DNA from: Planctomycetota bacterium
GTDB taxonomy: Bacteria; Planctomycetota; UBA1135; GCA-002748355
Direction of reading: 5' to 3'
Assembly: GCA_020638795.1 (NCBI GenBank)
Contig: JACKHW010000003.1
Span: 186,001-250,000 of the forward strand
DNA: 64,000 nt
The position numbers and the translations under genes were made by a program. The stretch's first letter is position 1. Each line of letters opens with the position of its first letter. This document shows positions 51,078 to 59,466 of the stretch, in pieces. The notes below the pieces were generated by a model. That model was not told the origin of the DNA and did not search any database. It was given only the letters and a program-made list of their open reading frames with translations.

Positions 51078-52559
51078 ATGAGGCGGCACGCGACGCTCCT
51101 TTGGCTAGGTCTGCCGCTCCTCACGTGCGCCTCGTTCGTGGCGCTCGAGTACGCGCTGCAGTTGCCCGCACGCCTCGGTGACGACTGGATCTATTTCCAC
51201 GAGTTCGACTCGCTCCCCCTTCTCGGTTCGGACGGAAGTGGAGCCCTGACCAAGAACGGAACGCCGGAAGACGGCTTGCGATTTCGGCCGCTTTGTTACG
51301 CCTGGCTCTTCGTCGAGCGACGTCTCGTGCCGAACTTCGCCGGGAGTCACGCGATCGGCATCCTGTGGATCGCGCTCGGCGGAGTCGCGCTCGCGAGCTG
51401 GCTCGTGACGCTCGGCATCGAACGCATGCGAGCCGGCATCGCAGGCACGATCTTCGTGTTGCACCCGGCGCAGGTCGAAGTGTGGGGCTGGGCTTCGGCC
51501 CGCATCGACACGATGGCCATGGCGATGGCCTTGTTCGGCCTGACCGCACTCGCAGCTCGAAAGCCGAAGCGGAGCGTCGCGTTCGTGCTCCTCGCATGTG
51601 CCTATGGATCGAAGGAGTCGGCGTACCCGATCGCGATCTTCGCACCGCTCGTGCCCCTGTTGCGCGGACTTCCGTTCCGGCGAGCATTCGAGGACGCCGC
51701 AATCTCGCTCTCTGCCCTCGTGGCCATCTTCGTGACCAAAGGGCTGGTCCTCGGTTCGGCGTTCGCCGGGTCTTGGAGTGCCGCACTCCGTGAGATTCCG
51801 CTCTGGATGCACGTTCGTGGATGGCTCGCGGATTTGCACGTGTTGCTCGTGGATCCGCACTCTAGTGCGGCGCCCTTCGGACACGTCTGGGCCGCGTTCT
51901 GGTTCGGCGTACTCGTCCTCGCAATCACGACACCGCTCGCAGTGCTCGCAACGACGTCGCGGTTGCGGCAGCGTCGCATGATCAGGACCTGGCGCGCACG
52001 CATGCCGGTCCACGCGTTGATGGCGATCGGTTTCCTGCTGACGATCGCGGTCAGCTTCGGAGTCGGGGTGCGACCGGATCTTGCCGGCGGGCGCCTGTGG
52101 TATCTGCCGAGCGCGTTCGTGTGCGCTTCGATCGCGATCTGGAGTCCGCGCGTGTTGATGGCCGTGTGGATCGCCACCGGTGCCGTGCTCCTGCACGAGA
52201 ATCTCGCACCGTATCGCGAAGCGTCGAAGATCATGACGACCGTCGAAGAGCGGCTCGCGCGTGAGGTCGCGAATCCACGAGCCGCGATTCGAGTCGAGCA
52301 TCTGCCGAAGGAGTACGGGCCGGTTCCGCTCTTCTTTCTCATGGCCGAGCTCTGGACGTTCGGACGCGACGGTCTCGCTCCGGACACGGACGCGACACGC
52401 CCCTCCGGCTATCCGCGGGTCTTCTTGACGTGGTCGTCAACGGGCGAACCGCGAGACCTCACGGCCGTCGACGCCGTCTGGTCCGAAGAAATGCAGCGCC
52501 GCGGCCACGACATCGTGCGCCTGACCTATGCGGATGGTGAGCTCGTCGAGCGACGGTGA
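51078..52559 (+). CDS. GT-C-like polytopic membrane protein
   Basis: A 493-residue integral membrane protein with about ten hydrophobic segments. The luminal-loop motif LGDDWIYFHEF near the N-terminus, RFRPLCYAWLFVERRL, and HPAQVEVWGWASARIDTMAMA resemble the DD loop and the H-P-x-x-V-E-x-x-x-W-x-S-x-R-x-D segment of GT-C / TMTC-like mannosyltransferases using polyprenyl-linked donors. The tail after about residue 400 is soluble. It begins 6 bp after the TPR gene stop, so the two are probably co-transcribed. The exact acceptor is unknown. Confidence 0.7.
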   Translation: MRRHATLLWLGLPLLTCASFVALEYALQLPARLGDDWIYFHEFDSLPLLGSDGSGALTKNGTPEDGLRFRPLCYAWLFVERRLVPNFAGSHAIGILWIALGGVALASWLVTLGIERMRAGIAGTIFVLHPAQVEVWGWASARIDTMAMAMALFGLTALAARKPKRSVAFVLLACAYGSKESAYPIAIFAPLVPLLRGLPFRRAFEDAAISLSALVAIFVTKGLVLGSAFAGSWSAALREIPLWMHVRGWLADLHVLLVDPHSSAAPFGHVWAAFWFGVLVLAITTPLAVLATTSRLRQRRMIRTWRARMPVHALMAIGFLLTIAVSFGVGVRPDLAGGRLWYLPSAFVCASIAIWSPRVLMAVWIATGAVLLHENLAPYREASKIMTTVEERLAREVANPRAAIRVEHLPKEYGPVPLFFLMAELWTFGRDGLAPDTDATRPSGYPRVFLTWSSTGEPRDLTAVDAVWSEEMQRRGHDIVRLTYADGELVERR

Positions 52560-52622
52560 CGCTCGTCGTGCGGCGCCGTGCTGCCGTTTCGCGCGAACGT
52601 GCCCGGTCCGTCGGCCGGGCTT

Positions 52623-53498
52623 CTAGGCTGGCTGTGTTTCGCGCCACGTGCGTTCGACGTCCTGGAGCGTCGTGAACCGATGGCGCGTCAGGAGCCAACG
52701 GAGCTTGTCCGCCGTCTTCTCGAGTCCGACGTAGTGACGGAATCCTCGGAGGCCGCCGACGCCGAAGCGCGGCTGCTCCGGGTCGAGTTCCCACGGATGG
52801 AGATAGATGCAGCTCGGTTCGCCGCGCCGTTCGCGCCCGCGCAACGCTCGCGAGATCAGCCGCACGGGAAAGAGCCGAAGGTAGCCGCCGCCGCCGAGCG
52901 GCAGCCGCTTACCGAAGGCATCGGCGACGAGCGGCGGCAACTCGAAGAGCTCGCCCTTGCCGTCCGGATGCAACAGATGCGGTCCGAGCGGTGCATCAGG
53001 TACTCCATAGTCCGGATGCCGCACGGGATGGATCGACGAATCTCGCGTGTAGCCCTCCTCGACGAGGATCGGGAGAGCCCACGGCGTCTTGGACGTGATC
53101 GACCACGTGCATGCTCGGAACGACCGAACCGTCGTTCCGCCGATCTTCTCGAGGATGTCGCGCGTCTTGCGACAATCCTCGCGGAACCCGTCCGCACCGA
53201 GATCCGGCAGGAGTTTGTGGTCGTAACCGTGCGAGGCGAGTTCGTGTCCGCGCTGCACGATCTCCTGGATCAAGTCGGGGGATCGTTCGGCGATCCACCC
53301 GAGGCAGAAGAACGTCGCGCGCACCGACACTTCGTCCAAGATGTCGAGAAAGCGACGGGTCGAATCCGGACACCGCAGTTCGTAATCGTCCCAGCGATCG
53401 CGTGGGCAGTGCGCCGCGAGGTTGAGGACCTGGAAGTAGTCTTCGACATCGAGCGTGAGTGCATGTGCGACGTTAGAGCCGCCGTTCGAGGGAGCCAT
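52623..53498 (-). CDS. XrtA-system polysaccharide deacetylase (DUF3473 type)
   Basis: A 291-residue NodB-like carbohydrate deacetylase. It has the subfamily hallmark DVEDYFQV (residues 17-24, metal and catalytic Asp) and the zinc motif HGYDHKLL. The deacetylase second motif reads SFRACTWSIT where the relatives commonly read GYRAPSFSI, a visible variation. CIYLHPWELD in the second half is the conserved terminal motif. It would remove N-acetyl groups from the EPS polymer. ATG 53498 was chosen because upstream in-frame sequence is low-complexity. It lies 5 bp after the exosortase stop and ends the minus-strand locus. Confidence 0.93.
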   Translation of the reverse strand: MAPSNGGSNVAHALTLDVEDYFQVLNLAAHCPRDRWDDYELRCPDSTRRFLDILDEVSVRATFFCLGWIAERSPDLIQEIVQRGHELASHGYDHKLLPDLGADGFREDCRKTRDILEKIGGTTVRSFRACTWSITSKTPWALPILVEEGYTRDSSIHPVRHPDYGVPDAPLGPHLLHPDGKGELFELPPLVADAFGKRLPLGGGGYLRLFPVRLISRALRGRERRGEPSCIYLHPWELDPEQPRFGVGGLRGFRHYVGLEKTADKLRWLLTRHRFTTLQDVERTWRETQPA

Positions 53499-53503
53499 CG
53501 GCT

Positions 53504-55006
53504 TCAGGTCCGGAGCAGGTTGGTGATGGACGGCAGCATGTCCTCGTAGAACGCGGCGATCCGCGCTTCGATCACGCCGCGATCGACGCCATCGGGCCAA
53601 GGAACGTCGAGGCGCAGCAAGACGGCACGCGAACGACGCCGCAAGAGCGCATTCGGAATACTACGCACGAAGAAGTCGAGGAACGACGGCGTTCGAAACT
53701 CCTCGCCGGCGAACACGTACGCAATGAGGTAGCGCCGCTGATCGTTCGCGTGGAAGGCCTCGAGCAGCGTGAGATCGAATCGCTCTCCGCCGGCCGTTGC
53801 GCTGCGCCGCCGACTCTCCGTGATCTCGAAGCCGGCGCTCAGCAAGCACACCTCTGGAGGATGGAGGCTCTTCCAACTCGAGCCCTGGAAGATCGCCGTG
53901 ACGTCGAGCGTCGCGACGTCTTCCTCCCCGCGCACACCGTAGCGCCGCCAGCACACGTCGCGCGTGCCCAGGAGGCCGTACCACTGTTCCGGGAACTCGA
54001 GTTCTCGCGCCGTGACGAAGCGCTCGGACGTCGTCGCGACCCGCGGAGCGAAGAGCGCCCGATCGTCCTCGGGCACACTCAGTGCCAAGAAGAGCGCGAA
54101 CCCGCCAACGGTCGCGAGTACGGACGCGACGACGGTATCGAAGCGACGTGTTCGAGGAGGCGTCGCAACCACCCCGGAAAGCGCTTCGCGCTTCTTCGCC
54201 TCCCGCCCCGGGAGAAATCGATCGAGCGCGAACAGCATCGCGAGGGCGATCACGTAGACGAAGACACCGGAGACATCGTGCACGGTCCCGGTCGCGACCT
54301 CGGTGCCGTAGGCGTGCGCCACGAGTGCGAGCGTCGTGATCCTGACGATGTTGGCGAGCAGGGCGATCGGCACCGCGGCGACGACGATGACGATTCGCGA
54401 TGCGAGTCTTCGGCGCGTGAAGAAGAACGCGAAGACGTAGCCAAGCGCAACGAGTGCGACGAGCGAGCGGAGTCCGGAGCACGCGTCGCCGACGAGCAGC
54501 GGTTCGGCCTGTCCGGGCACGAGGATTCTCGCTCCGTCCTGCTCGAACGGCACTCCGAACATCGATGCGAACGCGGCCGAAGCGACCGTCGCGAAGTGCT
54601 TCAGTGCATAGGCGAGCTTGCCGGTCACGAAGATCGGCAGAGGAATCGCGAACCCGAACGCGAGAATCGGCGGCGCCAAGATCGCGAGTCGCCGACCTCC
54701 TTCGAGAGCCAACACGAGTGCGAGCGCTGCAGGAACGAGGACGAGACCCGAGAGCCCATCGACGAGAAGAGCCTGGCCCGCAACGTGCACGAGCAGGCAC
54801 AGGGACAGCAGCACGAGTCCGAGCCTCGACGAGGCGCGATGGATCGCTCGTGCAGATCGGGCCGCCCGCCACGTCACGAACCCCGCGACGGCACACAGGA
54901 TCGGGCCGTGTTCCCAGTAGCCGTGCTCGAGCATCCAGCCTTCGATCGTCCAACGAATCGTCGGCGCGAAGACGATCGCGAACAGGACCCAAGCGAGGAC
55001 GCGCAT
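53504..55006 (-). CDS. exosortase A (EpsH/XrtA-type) fused to an EpsI domain
   Basis: A 500-residue membrane protein. The N-terminal 300 residues form the exosortase with multiple transmembrane helices and the catalytic triad Cys176 (GDACSGLRS), Arg222 (ANIVRITTLA) and His243 (GTVHDVSGVFVYV). The C-terminal part, about 310-500, is an extracytoplasmic EpsI domain (ARELEFPEQWYGLLGT, FQGSSWKSLHPPEVCLLSAGFEI). The exosortase sorts PEP-CTERM-tagged proteins to the envelope; EpsI works in EPS maturation. The fusion is an accepted XrtA architecture. ATG 55006 shares one base with the GT4 stop (TGATG). No PEP-CTERM substrate protein was seen in the window. Confidence 0.95.
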   Translation of the reverse strand: MRVLAWVLFAIVFAPTIRWTIEGWMLEHGYWEHGPILCAVAGFVTWRAARSARAIHRASSRLGLVLLSLCLLVHVAGQALLVDGLSGLVLVPAALALVLALEGGRRLAILAPPILAFGFAIPLPIFVTGKLAYALKHFATVASAAFASMFGVPFEQDGARILVPGQAEPLLVGDACSGLRSLVALVALGYVFAFFFTRRRLASRIVIVVAAVPIALLANIVRITTLALVAHAYGTEVATGTVHDVSGVFVYVIALAMLFALDRFLPGREAKKREALSGVVATPPRTRRFDTVVASVLATVGGFALFLALSVPEDDRALFAPRVATTSERFVTARELEFPEQWYGLLGTRDVCWRRYGVRGEEDVATLDVTAIFQGSSWKSLHPPEVCLLSAGFEITESRRRSATAGGERFDLTLLEAFHANDQRRYLIAYVFAGEEFRTPSFLDFFVRSIPNALLRRRSRAVLLRLDVPWPDGVDRGVIEARIAAFYEDMLPSITNLLRT

Positions 55007-56175
55007 CACTGAGCCGCGGCCTCTTCGAAGTAGCCCGCGAGGGCTTCGATCGTGTGGTCCCACGACAGAGCTTCGGCGCGCTTCCGTGCACCGTTGCCAG
55101 AGCGACGTCCGTCGCGTAGCAACCGCTCGGCTGCCGCGTCGAGTGCGGCCCCCCACGCGGTCGCATCGGCATCGACTTCGATCACGACACCGGCATCCGT
55201 CTCGGAGCTGCCGAGAATCTCGGGCATACCGCCAGCTGCAGACACGACCGCGAACATCCCGCTCGCGAGTCCCTCCATCAACGCATTGGGCCACCCTTCG
55301 TGCCTGCTCGCGAGGGCGAAGACGCCGCCACGCCGAAGTTCTGCGGCGACGTCCTCCCGGGTCCGCTGACCGAGGAAGCGCACGCGCTCGCCAAGGCCGA
55401 GCTCGTCTCGTATCCGTTCGAGCTGCGGCCGTTGCGGGCCGCTACCCACGACATCGAGCCTCACGCCAGCGCGCACGTGTTGCATCGCGCGGACGAGAAG
55501 GTCGACGCGCTTGATCTCGACGAGTCGCGCGATGCACAAGATGCGCGGCTCCGGCGGACCGTCTCCGACCGAGAATCGCTCGAGGTCGACTCCATTGCGC
55601 ATCGTGATGACCGAGCCCTCGGGAAGGCACGCGACACGCTCGAGTTCGCGAGCGAGCGCTGTGCTCACGGTCATGAGTCGACGCGCACGCGGGAGAGTCT
55701 CGGCGAACTGCGCACGCACGGCATCGACCGTACCGAGCAGGTTGACGTCGCTACCGCGTGCCGTTGCAAAGGCCGGCTTCCCATGACTCGTCGCGAGGCG
55801 TATGCCGGCACACGCATCGGGGTAGAGGTAGTGCGTGTCGACGATGTGTGGCTCGAAGCGTCGAACGATCTCTGAAAAGACCTTGCGGCATCCACGCTCC
55901 ATCCGCATCGCCTGTCGCCCGACGCCGAAGCGAGGGACGTGGAAATACCGCGGATAGTGCACCCGAACGCCGTCGACGACCTCCTCGGCACCGAGTCGCG
56001 AATGACGTGCCGCGAACGAGTCCCCCGGCAACTTCGGATAGAGCGGCAACGGATGCACGACCTCGAGATCGAAACCGAGTCGCGCACGCAAGCGTCGAAC
56101 GCGTTCGCGGACGAAGCTGCCATGCTGAAGTGCGACGCTGCTCGGCCAAAGGTTGGTGAAGACCAGAACCCTCAC
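55006..56175 (-). CDS. family 4 glycosyltransferase of the EPS locus
   Basis: A 389-residue GT-B glycosyltransferase. The N-terminal domain begins VRVLVFTNLWPSSVALQHGSF, and DTHYLYPDACAGI and FATARGSDVNLL are in the acceptor half. The C-terminal donor domain has ILCIARLVEIKRVDLLVRAM, VGSGPQRPQLE, and the E-x7-E segment ASRHEGWPNALMEGLASGMFAV. It probably extends the repeat unit of the exosortase-associated polysaccharide. The start is GTG 56175, overlapping the upstream amidotransferase stop as GTGA; the long in-frame extension upstream is antisense-like. Confidence 0.93.
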   Translation of the reverse strand: MRVLVFTNLWPSSVALQHGSFVRERVRRLRARLGFDLEVVHPLPLYPKLPGDSFAARHSRLGAEEVVDGVRVHYPRYFHVPRFGVGRQAMRMERGCRKVFSEIVRRFEPHIVDTHYLYPDACAGIRLATSHGKPAFATARGSDVNLLGTVDAVRAQFAETLPRARRLMTVSTALARELERVACLPEGSVITMRNGVDLERFSVGDGPPEPRILCIARLVEIKRVDLLVRAMQHVRAGVRLDVVGSGPQRPQLERIRDELGLGERVRFLGQRTREDVAAELRRGGVFALASRHEGWPNALMEGLASGMFAVVSAAGGMPEILGSSETDAGVVIEVDADATAWGAALDAAAERLLRDGRRSGNGARKRAEALSWDHTIEALAGYFEEAAAQ

Positions 56176-58046
56176 GCCTGCTTGCCCCAACGCTCGTTCC
56201 ACTGATGGAGGACGATCACGTTCCAGAACGCATGGCGATGATCGCGTCGCCCTTGCTGGTGCTCGACGGCCATCGCTTCGAGGCGCTTCTGGTCGAGGAA
56301 ACGCTGCGCGAAACTGCCGCGGATCGACGCGTGCAACACGTCTTCGAGCGGGCCGCGCAACCACGAATCCATCGGTGTCGTGAAACCCTGCTTCTTTCGC
56401 TGCAACCACTCCATGCCGAGCCACGGCTCGAGGGCGGCTTTCAGAACCTTCTTGCCGCTGCGCGCGTCGAGCTTGTAACCGATGGGGAGCCGAGCAGCCC
56501 ATTCCACGATCCGTCGATCGAGCAACGGCGAACGCACTTCGAGGGAGACGGCCATGCTCGCACGATCGACCTTGGTGAGGATGTCGCCGGGCAGGTAGGT
56601 CTTCTGGTCGAGATCGAGCAAGCGACTCGCGTGATCGGGCGCGGGCGACGCATCGTACACGCGCCGCAACTCACGGAACGGATCGACAGCGCCAGCGATG
56701 TCGGGCGCCAGGAGACGATCGACTTCTTCGGGGAGAAGCGCGGAGACCGAACGGAAATAGGCCTCTGCGGGATCACGCGCGAGGTTCTCGAACGTGCGCT
56801 TCATGCGCAGTGGCTGAGGGAGCCAATCTCCCTTGGGCACGACCTTGGCTGCGACGCGCGGCAACGTCTGACCGATCCATCGACGTGCTCGGTTCTCGAC
56901 GAAGTCGAAGCGATAGCGCCGATACCCCGCAAAGACTTCGTCTCCACCATCCCCCGATACCGCGACCGTCACGTGTCGCCTCGCCGCGCGACACACGAGC
57001 CACGTCGGGAGGATCGAGTCGTCGCCGAGTGGCAGGTCGAGGATCTCGGTGAGGGCTGCGATCTGTTCTTCGGGCTTCGACTCACAACGCTCGATGTCGA
57101 GATCGACGCCGTGCCGATCCGCGAACTCGCGCGCGAACCTGCTCTCGTCGTGGCGCCCGTCGTCGAAACCGACGTTGACAGCGTGGACAGGGCCCGAGCT
57201 CGTCTTCAGCATCGCGTAGACGACGCCGGAGCTGTCCACGCCACCGGAAAGGAATGCGCCGAGGGGAACGTCCGCTTCGAGGCGATCGCGCACGCACGTC
57301 GTGAACAACTCGCGCAACGTCGTGACGGCTTCTTTGAAGTCGTTCGCGTCGCCGACCTTCCACGAACACTCGAAGTAGCGCTCGGGACGCAGCGCCTCAC
57401 CGGGACGGTGCACCGCGAGATGGCCCGGCGGCAGCTCGTGAACGCCGTTCAGAATGGTCCGACCTCCCGGCACGTACCTCAGCGCCAAGAACTCGGCGAG
57501 CGCCTCCGGATCGAGATCACGATGAAACCCATCGAGCACCAAGAACGACCGAGCCTCGCTCGCGATGAGCAGATCGTCACCATGCGGAGCGTAGAAGAAC
57601 GGCTTCTTGCCGAGCGGATCGCGCGCGACGAGGCTCTCCCCCGTTTTCACGTCGTGCAACACGAACGCGAAGAACCCGATCAAGCGCGAAGGGAGGGTCT
57701 TCCCCCACTCGCGATAGCCGTGCAGCAGGACTTCGGTGTCCGACCGCGTGCGGAACTCGTACCCACGATCCTCGAGTTCGCGCCGCAGGTCCTTGTGATT
57801 GAAGATCTCACCGTTGAACACGACGACGAGCAAACCGTCCGACGTCGCCATCGGTTGATCACCGGTATGCAGGTCGAGGATCGCGAGACGCCGATGCCCG
57901 AGCGCTGCCCAACGGTCGACGTGAAGTCCTTGACCATCCGGTCCTCGATGCGCGAGCGCCTCCGTCATCGTCTCGAGCATCGCGCGTCTGCGTTCGAGCG
58001 GCGCGCTTTCGGCACGCAGGCTCAAGATCGCGGTGATTCCGCACAT
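56172..58046 (-). CDS. asparagine-synthase-type amidotransferase (XrtA/PEP-CTERM-associated)
   Basis: A 624-residue glutamine-dependent amidotransferase. The N-terminal Ntn glutaminase has nucleophile Cys2 (MCGITAIL) and the substrate residues of NGEIFNHKDLR. The ATP-PPase domain has SGGVDSSG and SGDGGDEVFAGY. It resembles the amidotransferase consistently found in exosortase-A EPS loci, where it amidates or otherwise modifies a glycan acid residue instead of free aspartate. The Cys2 position and PP-loop are intact, so it should be active. It is linked to the GT4 by GTGA and follows the ligase gene by 3 bp. Confidence 0.95.
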   Translation of the reverse strand: MCGITAILSLRAESAPLERRRAMLETMTEALAHRGPDGQGLHVDRWAALGHRRLAILDLHTGDQPMATSDGLLVVVFNGEIFNHKDLRRELEDRGYEFRTRSDTEVLLHGYREWGKTLPSRLIGFFAFVLHDVKTGESLVARDPLGKKPFFYAPHGDDLLIASEARSFLVLDGFHRDLDPEALAEFLALRYVPGGRTILNGVHELPPGHLAVHRPGEALRPERYFECSWKVGDANDFKEAVTTLRELFTTCVRDRLEADVPLGAFLSGGVDSSGVVYAMLKTSSGPVHAVNVGFDDGRHDESRFAREFADRHGVDLDIERCESKPEEQIAALTEILDLPLGDDSILPTWLVCRAARRHVTVAVSGDGGDEVFAGYRRYRFDFVENRARRWIGQTLPRVAAKVVPKGDWLPQPLRMKRTFENLARDPAEAYFRSVSALLPEEVDRLLAPDIAGAVDPFRELRRVYDASPAPDHASRLLDLDQKTYLPGDILTKVDRASMAVSLEVRSPLLDRRIVEWAARLPIGYKLDARSGKKVLKAALEPWLGMEWLQRKKQGFTTPMDSWLRGPLEDVLHASIRGSFAQRFLDQKRLEAMAVEHQQGRRDHRHAFWNVIVLHQWNERWGKQA

Positions 58047-58049
58047 GGT

Positions 58050-59450
58050 TCAGCCATCCACCTGAGGCCGGAAACAACGGTGCCGCCGCTGTCGCTTCTG
58101 GCCGGGTCTGCGGAATCCTCGATGGTGCGCGCGACCGGCAACTTCGAGCGGCGGCCGATCGGCGATGTCATCGCCTTCGACGACGCGATCGTGTGCGGGC
58201 AAGGCAAGCCACTGATAGGTCAACACGTTGAGGGCAGTCACCAGCGCCACGCAGTGGTACATGAGATCGAAGTGCGCGCGGTTGAGGAACGTCGCCCCAA
58301 TGCAGTAGCCGACGATGGACGCCTCGAGCATGACCGCATAGTCGGCGATCCACTCGCCACCTTCGTGCTGTCGCCCGATGCGCATCAACTTTCTCAGCGT
58401 GCGGAAGGACGTGAACAACATCGTCAAGAAGACGAGGAGTGTCGTGGTTCCTGTCTCGGCCCAGATCTGGAACCACGAGCTGTGCACTTCGATCAGCATG
58501 CCGACAGGCGCACCGAAGTAGTCGGTGAAGTTCGCGCGGAAGTTGCGGAATCCGACTCCGAGGATCGGATTGTCGAGCGCCATCCGGATCGCGACGCCCC
58601 AAGCGACGAGCCTCCCTTCGGCAGACCGATCCCCTTCGTAGCCTGCGATCATCCCGTAGCGCTCCATCAGCGCCGCCGGAGCGAATGCCAAGAACAACAG
58701 GGCCCCCGCCGCAGCGACTCCGAGCGCGATGAGCTTGTAGCGACTGCGCAGGATGAAGATCCCGAAGACGCCGCAGATCGAGAGGAACGCACCGCGGCTA
58801 TAGGTACAGAAGACGGTGATCGCCGTCAGGGCCGTTGCTGCCTGGAGGCCACGCTTGACGAACTTGCGCGTCTCGAGCTTCGCGAGGAAGAGCAAGAACG
58901 GCACGTTCATCGTGAGCGCGAGCGCGAAGTCGTTGTTGTCTTCGAGCATGCCGCCCGGTCCCCGGAGGATCTGGCGCCCACCGGTGGCGATCGCCCACAG
59001 TCCGTTCTTGAAGCCGTAGAAGCCCAGACTGATCGCGATGGTCCAGACCATCAAGTGCATGCGATTGCGGGTCGTGACCTGGCCGGCCACGAACAACGCG
59101 ATCAGGACGATCTTCAAGTACTCGGCGTAACGATCCTGGACGTATTGATCGTATTGCCTGGCATCGATCAGGCTCAAGCCGATCAGCATCGCCATCGCGA
59201 CCATGCAAAGCGTACGCACGTCCCAGACCGTGAATCGAACGCGCCCGAGTTCGTTGACGAAGAAACCCGCGACCATCGTCGCGGCGACGACGTAGCTGAG
59301 ACGTGCTTGACGAGCAAAACCCCAGCACAGGTCCTGCGCTCGCATGTACGCGAGCCACGTGAACATCAGGAGGCCCGTGTACGGCACTCGGAACGACGCC
59401 GGCAGCGACAGCAGAACGAAAGAGACGACGATCAGGTCGCGAAGGCTCAT
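58050..59450 (-). CDS. O-antigen-ligase-like / exosortase-A-associated glycosylation ligase
   Basis: A 466-residue polytopic membrane protein with about eleven transmembrane segments. The Wzy_C-type periplasmic loop includes CTYSRGAFLSI and PILGVGFRNFRANFTDYFG. It resembles the putative O-glycosylation ligase of the XrtA/PEP-CTERM locus, which would transfer the finished glycan to an acceptor, possibly a sorted protein. ATG 59450 begins MSLRDLIVVSFVLLSLPA. The last about 40 residues form a basic tail. It is located between the chain-length gene (16 bp) and the amidotransferase. Confidence 0.92.
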   Translation of the reverse strand: MSLRDLIVVSFVLLSLPASFRVPYTGLLMFTWLAYMRAQDLCWGFARQARLSYVVAATMVAGFFVNELGRVRFTVWDVRTLCMVAMAMLIGLSLIDARQYDQYVQDRYAEYLKIVLIALFVAGQVTTRNRMHLMVWTIAISLGFYGFKNGLWAIATGGRQILRGPGGMLEDNNDFALALTMNVPFLLFLAKLETRKFVKRGLQAATALTAITVFCTYSRGAFLSICGVFGIFILRSRYKLIALGVAAAGALLFLAFAPAALMERYGMIAGYEGDRSAEGRLVAWGVAIRMALDNPILGVGFRNFRANFTDYFGAPVGMLIEVHSSWFQIWAETGTTTLLVFLTMLFTSFRTLRKLMRIGRQHEGGEWIADYAVMLEASIVGYCIGATFLNRAHFDLMYHCVALVTALNVLTYQWLALPAHDRVVEGDDIADRPPLEVAGRAHHRGFRRPGQKRQRRHRCFRPQVDG

Positions 59451-59466
59451 CGAACGACCCGCTCGC

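Noticed and set aside
47076..51089. A 1337-residue minus-strand open frame covering the whole TPR gene
   Set aside because: GC-rich codon bias in the real plus-strand gene removes stops from the complementary frame. The translation is Arg/Glu/Val-rich with no recognisable family, whereas the plus strand encodes TPR repeats.
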